The position numbers were made by a program, and so were the translations under genes. Positions 43,507-51,318 of a stretch of 64,000 nucleotides of DNA are shown here, piece by piece. The stretch is taken from contig NZ_JBNGOS010000005.1 of the NCBI RefSeq assembly GCF_050589685.1, forward strand, positions 1 to 64,000, read 5' to 3'. This stretch comes from Saccharicrinis sp050589685. GTDB lineage: Bacteria > Bacteroidota > Bacteroidia > Bacteroidales > Marinilabiliaceae. The notes under the pieces were generated by a model. It did not search any database. It was given only the letters and a program-made list of their open reading frames with translations, and was not told the DNA's origin. Each line of letters starts with the position of its first letter. The first letter of the stretch is position 1.

Positions 43507-45666
43507 TTACTCGGCAGCTTGAAGCAATAAGTTCAAGATGTCGGTAGCAGCTTTTGAAACGGATGTTCCGGGACCAAAGATAGCTACGGCACCAGCTTCA
43601 TATAAGTATTCGTAGTCTTGCGCCGGGATTACCCCACCGCAGATAACCATGATATCCTCACGACCTAGTTTCTTTAATTCAGCAATAATCTGCGGAACCA
43701 ATGTCTTGTGGCCAGCAGCCAATGAAGAAACACCCACTACGTGAACGTCGTTTTCAACTGCTTGCTTAGCCGACTCGGCAGGTGTCTGGAACAATGGCCC
43801 CATATCCACGTCGAAACCAATATCGGCATATCCCGTTGCAACTACTTTGGCACCACGGTCGTGACCGTCCTGTCCCATTTTCGCAATCATAATACGAGGT
43901 TGACGGCCTTCTTTCTCAGCAAATTGTTTCGCTAAGCTACAAGCTTTCTCAAAATCATCATCTTTTCCAGCTTCGCTAGAATACACACCACTAATTGAAC
44001 GAATCACAGCTTTATATCTTCCTACAATTTTTTCACATGCGTCAGAAATCTCACCAAGAGAAGCCCCTTTTTGAGCCGCATCAACAGCTAGTTCAAGCAG
44101 GTTGCCATTTTCTGTTTCAACAGCCTTGGTGATAGCAGCAAGAGCAGCCTGACAATCGTCTTCGTTACGCTCGTCTCTAAGCTTTTTTAAGCGCTCGATC
44201 TGCGAAAGACGTACAGCTGAGTTGTCGATATCTAAAATGTCGATTGGATCTTCTTTCTCCAAACGATATTTGTTGGTTCCAACGATAGTTTGCGTTCCGG
44301 CATCAATTTTAGCCTGCGTACGCGCCGCAGCTTCTTCGATACGCATTTTAGGTACACCACTCTCGATAGCCTTGGCCATACCGCCCAATTCTTCAACTTC
44401 TTCGATTAATGCCCAGGCCTTTTCAACCAACTCGTTAGTCAAAGATTCCACATAGTATGAGCCAGCCCAAGGGTCAACGGCTTTACAAATTTGAGTTTCG
44501 TCCTGGATATAAATCTGCGTGTTACGTGCGATACGAGCAGAGAAATCAGTTGGTAAGGCAATGGCCTCATCCAATGCGTTGGTGTGTAACGACTGCGTGT
44601 GGCCAAGTGCGGAAGCCATCGCCTCAATACAAGTACGACCAACGTTGTTAAATGGATCTTGCTCAGTTAACGACCAACCTGAAGTTTGCGAGTGGGTACG
44701 CAATGCCAACGATTTCGGGTTCTTAGGATTGAATTTCTTTACAATCTTAGCCCAAAGCATACGACCGGCGCGCATTTTTGCAATCTCCATAAAGTGGTTC
44801 ATTCCGATAGCCCAGAAGAACGACAAACGCGGAGCAAACGAATCGATGTCCATACCGGCATTAACACCGGCACGTAGGTATTCCAAACCATCTGCTAAAG
44901 TATAAGCCAACTCAATATCCGCGGTTGCACCAGCTTCTTGCATGTGGTAACCAGAGATAGAAATAGAGTTAAACTTAGGCATGTTTTTAGAAGTGTACTC
45001 GAAGATATCAGCGATCACTTTCATCGAGAATTTAGGTGGGTAGATGTAAGTGTTACGCACCATAAACTCTTTCAATATATCGTTCTGAATAGTACCGGAA
45101 AGCTCTTCTAATTTAGCACCTTGCTCTAAACCTGCAACAATGTAAAAGGCCAATACCGGGAGTACGGCACCGTTCATAGTCATCGATACCGACATCTTAT
45201 CCAATGGAATACCATCAAAAAGAATACGCATATCTTTGATAGAGTCGATAGCCACACCTGCTTTACCTACATCACCCTCTACGCGCTCATGGTCAGAATC
45301 GTAGCCACGGTGCGTCGCCAGGTCAAACGCTACAGAAAGACCTTTCTGACCAGCAGCAAGGTTCCTTTTGTAAAATGCATTTGATTCCTCTGCCGTAGAG
45401 AAACCGGCATACTGACGAACAGTCCAGGGACGCATGGCATACATACCAGAGTATGGTCCACGTAGGTATGGAGGTAAACCTGCCGCATAGTTCAGGTGCT
45501 CCATCCCTTCTAAATCGTCTTTTGAGTAAACACTCTTAACAGGGATGCGTTCCGGGGTTATCCAGTCCTTCTTAATCCCATGTTTCTTCTCCCACTCTTT
45601 GGCGTTAACACCGCCACAAGGAGAACTTTTTTTGAAATCTATATTTTTAAAATCTGGTCTTGCCAT
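43507..45666 (-). CDS. mutB: Methylmalonyl-CoA mutase, large (catalytic) subunit
   Basis: The 719-residue B12-dependent subunit converts succinyl-CoA and (R)-methylmalonyl-CoA into each other, a step to propionate. The TIM barrel spans about residues 30-560: RGPYSGMYAMRPWTVRQYAG and FDLATHRGYDSDHERV are hallmarks. The cobalamin-binding domain (about 585-715) has the base-off motif GQDGHDRGAKV (DxHxxG) and later VVGVSSLAAGHK and ICGGVIP. All key residues are present. It follows mutA, but the usual close link is broken by the GxxExxY element. Its ATG lies 20 bp beyond the left inverted repeat, so its translation start region may have been brought by that element. Confidence 0.97.
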   Translation of the reverse strand: MARPDFKNIDFKKSSPCGGVNAKEWEKKHGIKKDWITPERIPVKSVYSKDDLEGMEHLNYAAGLPPYLRGPYSGMYAMRPWTVRQYAGFSTAEESNAFYKRNLAAGQKGLSVAFDLATHRGYDSDHERVEGDVGKAGVAIDSIKDMRILFDGIPLDKMSVSMTMNGAVLPVLAFYIVAGLEQGAKLEELSGTIQNDILKEFMVRNTYIYPPKFSMKVIADIFEYTSKNMPKFNSISISGYHMQEAGATADIELAYTLADGLEYLRAGVNAGMDIDSFAPRLSFFWAIGMNHFMEIAKMRAGRMLWAKIVKKFNPKNPKSLALRTHSQTSGWSLTEQDPFNNVGRTCIEAMASALGHTQSLHTNALDEAIALPTDFSARIARNTQIYIQDETQICKAVDPWAGSYYVESLTNELVEKAWALIEEVEELGGMAKAIESGVPKMRIEEAAARTQAKIDAGTQTIVGTNKYRLEKEDPIDILDIDNSAVRLSQIERLKKLRDERNEDDCQAALAAITKAVETENGNLLELAVDAAQKGASLGEISDACEKIVGRYKAVIRSISGVYSSEAGKDDDFEKACSLAKQFAEKEGRQPRIMIAKMGQDGHDRGAKVVATGYADIGFDVDMGPLFQTPAESAKQAVENDVHVVGVSSLAAGHKTLVPQIIAELKKLGREDIMVICGGVIPAQDYEYLYEAGAVAIFGPGTSVSKAATDILNLLLQAAE

Positions 45667-45686
45667 TTTATTTTAGATTATTAGAT

Positions 45687-45712
45687 GAACACTGAGGCAC
45701 AGGGACACAGAG
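45687..45712. repeat. 26-bp inverted repeat, left end of the GxxExxY unit
   Basis: It starts GAACACTGAGGC and ends GGACACAGAG, and is the inverted match of 46121-46146 at 22 of 26 positions. It is built from short GACACAG-type steps. A third, solitary copy lies at 57272-57297. Confidence 0.72.
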
Positions 45713-45714
45713 AA

Positions 45715-46103
45715 TTATATTTCTCCATTAACCCGACGTCTGATACCTCGTTTTAAAATGGGTTCATTAAAATTAATTAATAGTCCTAGCTTCTTATTGG
45801 CTAATTTAAGTAAGTAACCAACTGTACTTCATGTACAGGAAGTATATCTTCTGCACACTTCAATTCGATGGCAACTAAATCTTCAACCAATAAATTCAGA
45901 AAGAAATGTTTATTTAATTCTGTGCCTTTATATACAAGAGCTTGCTTTACTTGAGATTCTACTTTTAAGTTTCTGCTTTCTAATTCAAATATTAAGCATT
46001 GTTCATATGCATACTCCAGCATACCTGGCCCCATTTGTTTGTGGACCTCAATTGCAGCAGCTATAATTTCGCCAGATATTTTATTGTAAAGCGCTAAACT
46101 CAT
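45715..46103 (-). pseudogene. Frameshifted GxxExxY protein gene
   Basis: The open part (45801-46103, 100 residues) begins MSLALYNKISGEIIAAAIEVHKQ, with the name-giving motif GPGMLEYAY, and later shows the PD-(D/E)XK-like core VAIELKCAEDI and HEVQLVTYLN before a stop. One missing base near 45804 causes that stop: in the shifted frame the family C terminus continues as LANKKLGLLINFNEPILKRG and ends in RRRVNGEI with a stop at 45715. GxxExxY proteins are about 125-130 residues, so the original gene fits. They are small, often repeated in a genome, of unknown role and possibly nuclease-like. The gene sits between mutA and mutB within 26-bp inverted repeats. Confidence 0.82.
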
Positions 46104-46120
46104 AATCTCTCAAAAGAAAA

Positions 46121-46146
46121 CTCTGTGTCTTTGTGTCTCTGTGTTC
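46121..46146. repeat. 26-bp inverted repeat, right end of the GxxExxY unit
   Basis: CTCTGTGTCTTTGTG and its continuation to GTGTTC pair with the left end at 45687-45712. It starts 18 bp upstream of the GxxExxY ATG and ends 3 bp before the mutA stop codon at 46150. Confidence 0.72.
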
Positions 46147-46149
46147 GTA

Positions 46150-48015
46150 TTATAAACCAAGTTCTTTGCTAAAGCCTTGCAATGTCTCTAATACGTTAGA
46201 ACGAACGTTGACAAAGTTAGTGATGCCTTGTGCTTTTAGGTCATCAGCGCATTTCGGTGCACCGGCAACCACAAAGATGGCTTCGCCGTTAATGGCTTTA
46301 AAAGCAGCTGGGGCAGCATCAACATACTCGTCATCGGATGAACAAAGAACGATAATGTCGGCTTTAGCTGCTTTGGCCGCTTCAACACCGGCTTCAACAG
46401 TGTCGAACCCGTTGTTGTCAATTGTTTCGTAACCCGCACATGCAAAGAAGTTAGAAGAGAATTGAGATCGAGCAAGACGCATATTCAGGTTACCATAGGT
46501 AAGCATAAACACTTTAGGCGTCTTTCCGGATTTTTCGGTTGCTAATCGAAGGGTTTCGAATTCTTCAGCACCGCGGAATTTCTCGATTGGTTCAATAACG
46601 GTGTCTCCTTCGCAACATTTTGTACCACATTTTTTTCCGTTGGTTAAAGCATCAGCAACTTTCTCTGTAAAGTTAGGGAACTGGTTGGTACCTAACAGGT
46701 TTTCGCGACGGGTAGCGATGGCTTTCTTACGCTTGTCAGCAGTTTCCTTAACTTTAGCCTGAACAAAACCTTCTTTTAATGCAGTTAAGTACCCACCTTT
46801 TTCTTCAACTTCGACAAATAAAGCCCAGGCTTGTTGTGCGATGCTGTTGGTAAGGTTTTCGATATAGTAAGAACCGGCTGAAGGGTCAGTGATTTTATCG
46901 AAGTGAGATTCTTCTTTTAGCAATAATTGTTGGTTGCGGGCAATTCTTTCAGAGAAAACATCCGACTCTTTATATACAGTATCAAAAGGTTGAACAGTTA
47001 ACGAGTCAGCTCCACCTAAAGTAGCGGACATGGCTTCTGTTTGCGTACGCAGCATGTTAACATAAGGGTCGTAAACCGTTTTGTTCCACTGAGAAGTTTC
47101 ACAGTGAACAGCCATTTTAGTAGGCTCTAATCCAGCAGGACCATATGATTTAACGATGGTAGCCCATAGCATTCGTGCAGCGCGTAACTTAGCAATCTCC
47201 ATAAAGTAGTTGCCACCCACCCCAAAGTTAAACTTCATAGCTGAAGCAGCGTCGTTTACGGTTACTCCTCTTTCAGTTAGTTGAGCTAGATACTCGTTAC
47301 CCATTGAAAGGGCAAAGGCTAATTCCTGAACGATAGATGAACCTGCGTTGTTGAAAAGACGACCGTTTACACAGATAGTTCTGAAGTTAGGAACGTTGGC
47401 TCCAGCTTCAACCATTTCTTTAGCATGGTCGAACATCTCGTCGAAACCTTTGCAAGTTTTGCCCGAGGTAGTTAAGCAACCTAAGGTGTCAAAGTTTACC
47501 GAACCTTTAACTTTCGTTAAGTCACGGTTGGTCTTTTTAAGATAAGCAACAACAGCATCCATTAGTTTTTTGCTGCCGTGGCTGGTTGAAAAGTTGATTT
47601 CAACATCATCAGAAATAATGTTTTTCAATACGGTTGCAATTTCAGTATTAAAATCCTCTACCTCATTGCAATAGCAAAATCCTAACGAAGTAATGCCTTT
47701 GGTTAAAACTTCCAAAGCCTTTTTGTTTGAAGCAACAGCATTAACCACCTTAATGTCTTGGCGAACGTACCAGTTGTTGTCTTTTTTTGTTCCGCGTACA
47801 TATGGGAACTCACCAGGAAGACTGTCAAGGTATTTTACCTCGTTTAAATCTTCCGAACGATAAAAAGGACGAACGTTAAAGCCTTCATTGGTTCTCCAAA
47901 CCAGCTTTTTCTCGAAGTCAGCGCCTTTTAAATCCGCCGTAATTTTGTCCATCCACTGCTCTGTGGTAATGGCCGGAAAATCACTTAATAACGGTTTTTT
48001 AGTTTTATCTGCCAT
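46150..48015 (-). CDS. mutA: Methylmalonyl-CoA mutase, small subunit
   Basis: ATG 48015 (MADKTKKPLLSDFPAITTEQW) is preferred over a Met 75 bp upstream, which adds a Lys/Phe-rich stretch not typical of the family. The 621-residue protein is the non-catalytic partner of MutB. Its barrel carries the same landmarks in weaker form (GEFPYVRGTKKDNNWYVRQDI, MEIAKLRAARMLWATIVK). The C-terminal B12-like domain lacks the DxHxxG motif, as expected for this subunit. The order mutA then mutB is normal, but here a 480-bp insert with a GxxExxY pseudogene splits them. No cobalamin riboswitch is seen upstream. Confidence 0.95.
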   Translation of the reverse strand: MADKTKKPLLSDFPAITTEQWMDKITADLKGADFEKKLVWRTNEGFNVRPFYRSEDLNEVKYLDSLPGEFPYVRGTKKDNNWYVRQDIKVVNAVASNKKALEVLTKGITSLGFCYCNEVEDFNTEIATVLKNIISDDVEINFSTSHGSKKLMDAVVAYLKKTNRDLTKVKGSVNFDTLGCLTTSGKTCKGFDEMFDHAKEMVEAGANVPNFRTICVNGRLFNNAGSSIVQELAFALSMGNEYLAQLTERGVTVNDAASAMKFNFGVGGNYFMEIAKLRAARMLWATIVKSYGPAGLEPTKMAVHCETSQWNKTVYDPYVNMLRTQTEAMSATLGGADSLTVQPFDTVYKESDVFSERIARNQQLLLKEESHFDKITDPSAGSYYIENLTNSIAQQAWALFVEVEEKGGYLTALKEGFVQAKVKETADKRKKAIATRRENLLGTNQFPNFTEKVADALTNGKKCGTKCCEGDTVIEPIEKFRGAEEFETLRLATEKSGKTPKVFMLTYGNLNMRLARSQFSSNFFACAGYETIDNNGFDTVEAGVEAAKAAKADIIVLCSSDDEYVDAAPAAFKAINGEAIFVVAGAPKCADDLKAQGITNFVNVRSNVLETLQGFSKELGL

Positions 48016-48347
48016 AATATAACTGTATAACTGTTTGTTTTTTGAGACCGCAAAATTAAGCCTTTTCAATAAATTAAAGAACAAAATCACTTGTTTTATA
48101 CCTGTTATGTAGCATGATTATCAGTATGGTAAGTTTTTTTGAAGAATTATTTCTTTAATATAGGGGTGTAATTGTATGATTGATAGAAAGATATCGGAGT
48201 TTTTGGTCTTAAATTATTTCGGATGATAAAATTAGCTGAAGTCAATCTTTCAGTTTTATCGACATAAATCCACGATCCGTCGATTTTATTTCGGGTTCAG
48301 TTCTTTATTAATTATGTTAGCATCTTCAAACAAAATAAAACTGAAAA

Positions 48348-48404
48348 ATGAAACCGAAGAGGAGAAGCGTTAGCACAGCTATTTCCCTTTGGTGGGAGAT
48401 ATAG
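48348..48404 (+). CDS. Putative 18-residue leader peptide with tandem Trp codons
   Basis: The frame reads MKPKRRSVSTAISLWWEI and stops 26 bp before a strong rho-independent terminator. A short peptide with two neighbouring Trp codons followed by a terminator is the classic form of a tryptophan attenuator. A TATGTTAG sequence, close to TAnnTTTG, lies about 35 bp upstream. No tryptophan gene follows, so this may be an orphan or relocated leader, a small regulatory RNA, or chance. Too short for a reliable coding call. Confidence 0.4.
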   Translation: MKPKRRSVSTAISLWWEI

Positions 48405-48430
48405 AATCGTGTTTTATAAATTAAGAGTAG

Positions 48431-48467
48431 AAACAGGATGTGCCAACGGGTGCATCCTGTTTTTTTA
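48431..48467 (+). terminator. Strong rho-independent terminator after the leader
   Basis: A perfect 10-bp stem AAACAGGATG/CATCCTGTTT with a 12-nt loop runs into at least seven T. It ends a transcript that must start in the mutA-Spy gap. Confidence 0.88.
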
Positions 48468-48707
48468 TATAAAAAAAGCTCTAATATCTTAAGAGTATAT
48501 TGATATAAAACGTGTTAGGTTCAATTCCGCAGATAAAAAAGGACGTTCCGTCGATTACAATTTCCATGCTTGTTTTTTGTTTCTTTCTTTGAAATACAAA
48601 CAGGAACAATTCGGTTGTTTTCAATTAAAATCAATCAAGTAAGAAAAAAAATTTTTTAATGTAAAAGTTAACAAAACTATTATTTAAAGTTTAATATTAA
48701 TTTAAAA

Positions 48708-49118
48708 ATGATGAAAATGAAAAATTCAGTAGGCAAAAGTTTAAAAGCACTCATGGTGATGGTGGTGGTTTTATCATGCGGTATGGTTTCGGGACAGCCA
48801 CAAGGTGGTGAGCGAGGCGGACAGCAAGGTCCTCCTCCAATCCCATCAACAAAAGAAATTAAAGCTATGGTAAGCGATTTGGCTGATGAGTTGGATATAA
48901 CGGATGATCAGGAAACCAAAGTGTTGGCAGTATACCAAAGTCACTTTAAAGAGGTGAAAAGTAAAATGTCATCGAGCTCAAGACCAAGCAGAACGGAGAT
49001 GGAGAAAATGAAGGCTACATTTGAAACAAAAGTAAAGGAGCTACTGACCAAAGAGCAACAATCTAAATTTGCAGCCTACTTAAAAAAGCAGGCTTCTCAG
49101 AGACCTTCCCGAGGATAA
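48708..49118 (+). CDS. Small exported helical protein, Spy/CpxP-like
   Basis: This 136-residue protein has a signal sequence (residues about 10-31, ALMVMVVVLSCGMVSG); the Cys in VVLSC could be lipidated, but the lipobox is weak. A Gly/Gln/Pro-rich stretch follows (QPQGGERGGQQGPPP). The helical part (about 47-130) has the form PSTKEIKAMV... LDITDDQETKVLAVYQSHFKEV... KVKELLTKEQQSKFAAYL, as in Spy/CpxP periplasmic chaperones or LTXXQ sensors. The same pattern, PSxEEIxxMV and then a helix pair, appears in the two cytosolic-looking proteins downstream, so the three look related. It is followed by a hairpin. Confidence 0.75.
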   Translation: MMKMKNSVGKSLKALMVMVVVLSCGMVSGQPQGGERGGQQGPPPIPSTKEIKAMVSDLADELDITDDQETKVLAVYQSHFKEVKSKMSSSSRPSRTEMEKMKATFETKVKELLTKEQQSKFAAYLKKQASQRPSRG

Positions 49119-49165
49119 TGTATTTGAAACAAAAGAACTTAGTTTAGCATAATTATATATTTACA

Positions 49166-49199
49166 GAACAGCCTGGTTTTTTGGAAAGCCAGGCTGTTC
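49166..49199 (+). terminator. Hairpin after the Spy-like gene
   Basis: A perfect 11-bp stem GAACAGCCTGG/CCAGGCTGTTC with a 12-nt loop. No T tract follows, so it is a weak terminator or a stability element. Confidence 0.55.
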
Positions 49200-49603
49200 C
49201 TGTGTATATACAATAACAACATAAGCAGTATTTGGCATATAAGGCCTGGAACTCGTATGTAAATATATCGAAATCTTGATGTAAGAGACTGTTTCGTAGA
49301 TGAAAAAATGCTAATTGTCGATTGTTTTATTATTTCCCAATTAATATCATTTCCTTGTTAAGTGTAAAGTCGGAGCGTTGAAGACCAAAGAGTATCAATT
49401 GCAAATGACTTATTAAAGCGTGTGGCCAAAGCTAATAACCATACCATTCGAATTTGAGCACTGAGTCCTGGGTTCACGGAGGATTCTCAAATTAGGCAAA
49501 TTCCTACCACCGAAAATTGATTCGGAGACGCTGTGACAATAGCAACAAGTCACAATATAATATTACGTAATTACTAAGATGGGTTAATCAAAATCAAAAC
49601 AAA

Positions 49604-49708
49604 ATGAAGGATAGGTATAAAACATACAACAGGTATATTGAGATTTGTTTGGTACTGACAGGAATTTTAGTTGTGATTTTATGGATGCAGCTATTGTTAT
49701 TCTTTTAA
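49604..49708 (+). CDS. Putative 34-residue single-pass membrane protein
   Basis: ATG 49604 opens MKDRYKTYNRYIEICLVLTG, followed by a continuous hydrophobic helix to the end (ILVVILWMQLLLFF). The basic, Tyr-rich head and single transmembrane helix are typical of small bacterial membrane proteins. It lies just before the duplicated upstream block of the next gene. There is no second copy before the sister gene at 50356. Its small size keeps confidence low. The rest of the 49119-49813 gap shows no gene. Confidence 0.35.
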   Translation: MKDRYKTYNRYIEICLVLTGILVVILWMQLLLFF

Positions 49709-49722
49709 TTTGTTGAAAAAAG

Positions 49723-49813
49723 AATAAGGTTGGTCGATTACTTTTTTTATTGCGTAAATATATCATTCCCTTAGATTATCTATTCAGTTTAATCCAACAT
49801 AAACAATACAACC
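49723..49813 (+). repeat. Duplicated upstream block, copy 1 (probable promoter)
   Basis: AATAAGGTTGGTCGATTAC and most of the following bases up to the ATG match 50264-50355. A TTGG followed by TATTGC about 19 bp later is kept in both and may be the -33/-7 pair. Upstream of AATAAGG the two copies diverge. Confidence 0.6.
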
Positions 49814-50182
49814 ATGGAAATACGAAGAGTAAATATGTTATTTGACGCCCTATCTTCATTTTATATTAGCAACTATTATAAATATACGAACGATATTTTT
49901 AGAGGGAGGAGTCTATTGCCGAGTTCAGAGGAAATCAAACAAATGGTACTAATGACCACAAAAACCACTGGGTTAGATGTACAACAGGAGCAGGAAATAA
50001 CTGAGTTGTTCCTTAAATATTTTAATCAAGTGATCCAGAGAGTTGAGTTTGGAATGGCTGATGAAAATGAAATTATAAGGATCAGGCATGGTTTTGAAAA
50101 AGAAATGGCCTACTTTTTTGGGGAAGGGCAGCATATCAATATTAAACCAGCTCAAAATTTAAAAGATATGGACAATAGATGA
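49814..50182 (+). CDS. Small protein of a tandem-duplicated family (member 1)
   Basis: I do not recognise this 122-residue protein. It has no signal peptide: it opens MEIRRVNMLFDALSSFYISNYY, an amphipathic segment. A helical core follows, with LLPSSEEIKQMVLMTTKTTGLDVQQEQEITELFLKYF and HGFEKEMAYFFGEGQ. It is about half identical to the 113-residue protein encoded 173 bp downstream, and the upstream DNA is duplicated too, so this is a tandem duplication with promoter. The PSxEEIxxMV start of the core also matches the exported Spy-like protein at 48708. It may be a soluble relative of that fold; the role is unknown. Confidence 0.7.
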   Translation: MEIRRVNMLFDALSSFYISNYYKYTNDIFRGRSLLPSSEEIKQMVLMTTKTTGLDVQQEQEITELFLKYFNQVIQRVEFGMADENEIIRIRHGFEKEMAYFFGEGQHINIKPAQNLKDMDNR

Positions 50183-50263
50183 TTCTTTTAAAATTGGGTT
50201 AAATGAACATAAATTATGAATATCAGAAAAAGGAAGGTTCGGCTGAACATTCATGGATAAAAT

Positions 50264-50355
50264 AATAAGGTTGGTCGATTACTTTTAGTATTGCATAATT
50301 ATATCATTTGCTTAGTGTAATATTTATAGTTTAATCAATTAAAAACAACACGAAC
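50264..50355 (+). repeat. Duplicated upstream block, copy 2 (probable promoter)
   Basis: The second copy of 49723-49813. The TTGGTCGATTACTTTT, ATTGC and ATATCATT segments are unchanged, while the spacer bases vary, as expected if the promoter boxes are under selection. Confidence 0.6.
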
Positions 50356-50697
50356 ATGAAATTACAAAGAGTAAGTATGTTGTTCGATGCGTTAACAACA
50401 TTTTTCACAACAAATTATTGCGTACGGGAGAACCAAGAGTTTCAGGATGAGGCTTTGTTGCCAAATTCTGAGGAGATTAGAGAAATGGTAATTCTTACGA
50501 CTAAAAAAACAGGATTAGACACTCTACAGAAAGTTCAAATCACGGAGTTATTCCTTACCCATTTTAATAGAATAAGAGAGGTATTAAAGTCTGGTTGTCC
50601 TGACATGGGAGAAATAAAAAAACAAAAGAGTCAATTCAATATAGAAGTTGCCTACTTTTTTGGAGATTATCAGCCTGCCAATATCAGAACATCTTGA
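50356..50697 (+). CDS. Small protein of a tandem-duplicated family (member 2)
   Basis: This 113-residue sister of the protein at 49814-50182 opens MKLQRVSMLFDALTTFF and keeps LLPNSEEIREMVILTTKKTGLDTLQKVQITELFLTHFNR and VAYFFGDYQ. The spacer between the core helices differs (CPDMGEIKKQKSQF). It has no signal peptide, no membrane helix and no known catalytic motif. A good terminator follows. The pair may be a two-copy dosage or a divergent heteromer. Confidence 0.7.
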   Translation: MKLQRVSMLFDALTTFFTTNYCVRENQEFQDEALLPNSEEIREMVILTTKKTGLDTLQKVQITELFLTHFNRIREVLKSGCPDMGEIKKQKSQFNIEVAYFFGDYQPANIRTS

Positions 50698-50743
50698 AAT
50701 ACTAAAAATAATAAGCTTAGGTTTAAGTTAATATTTGTGTAAT

Positions 50744-50779
50744 ACCACCTATGGAGCAACGGCTTATAGGTGGTTTTTT
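50744..50779 (+). terminator. Rho-independent terminator after the duplicated gene
   Basis: A 9-bp stem ACCACCTAT/ATAGGTGGT with a 13-nt loop is followed by six T. Confidence 0.88.
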
Positions 50780-50790
50780 ATTTTGTGGTA

Positions 50791-50990
50791 TTTTAAACCG
50801 CAATATGCATTAGAAATTCTATTACCCATTGAAATTACTTTAAAACAAGACACTTCGTTGCCTCACTTCAACTCACCAGAACGATGCTCCCGAAAGTAAT
50901 CGGGAAAAGTGATGCCTCGTTTCAGTAATGCCTTGTTTTATTGTACTTGCCATGCTCATGACGAACCTCCAATACATAATCCGGGTTTAA
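50791..50990. repeat. MITE-like dispersed repeat, copy 2
   Basis: The 200-bp match of 16734-16910. The extra 23 nt (near 50887-50910) contain a small inverted repeat CCCGA-AAGTAA-TCGGG that is missing in copy 1. Otherwise only scattered base changes separate the copies. Both ends, TTTTAAACCGC and CCGGGTTTAA, are kept. Confidence 0.7.
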
Positions 50991-51318
50991 TCATCCCAAC
51001 TTGGTCGAGCCAATATCAATCGGGTTTTGTCTAGTCCAGATTGTTTGGCAAAATTTTGATATGATTATTGCGCCGTTCTGCATTGTCTAAGCAGGTTTGG
51101 CACTGCCCACACTAACTAACACTATCGTGATTTTCAAGGATAAAACATGTGGTGGCCATCTAAAATATAAAATGGTGAAAATCTCTTGTTTAACGAATAC
51201 TATGAACTGTCTATAAAAACTCATGATTTGTAGATTGCTTTTCATAGAGCCCTTACCGGGCAGTACATTTAACATGAAATTAACAATACGGCAACGAAAT
51301 CGTAAAATTAAAACTGTC

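Larger units (their letters stand above)
48016..48707. other. Divergent intergenic region with an orphan leader
   Basis: About 690 bp between mutA and the Spy-like gene. Apart from the short Trp-Trp leader peptide and its terminator (listed separately), I see only AT-rich DNA. A TCCGTCGATT sequence occurs twice (near 48277 and 48547); its meaning is unclear. Confidence 0.4.
50698..51318. other. Intergenic region before the VTC operon
   Basis: It holds a terminator and the second copy of the MITE-like repeat (both listed separately). From 50991 to 51318 I see nothing else that I can name; the promoter of the five-gene VTC operon should lie here. Confidence 0.4.

Noticed and set aside
48016..48200. 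Cobalamin riboswitch upstream of mutA
   Set aside because: I looked for a B12-box-like core and long structured leader upstream of the B12-dependent mutase genes and found none.
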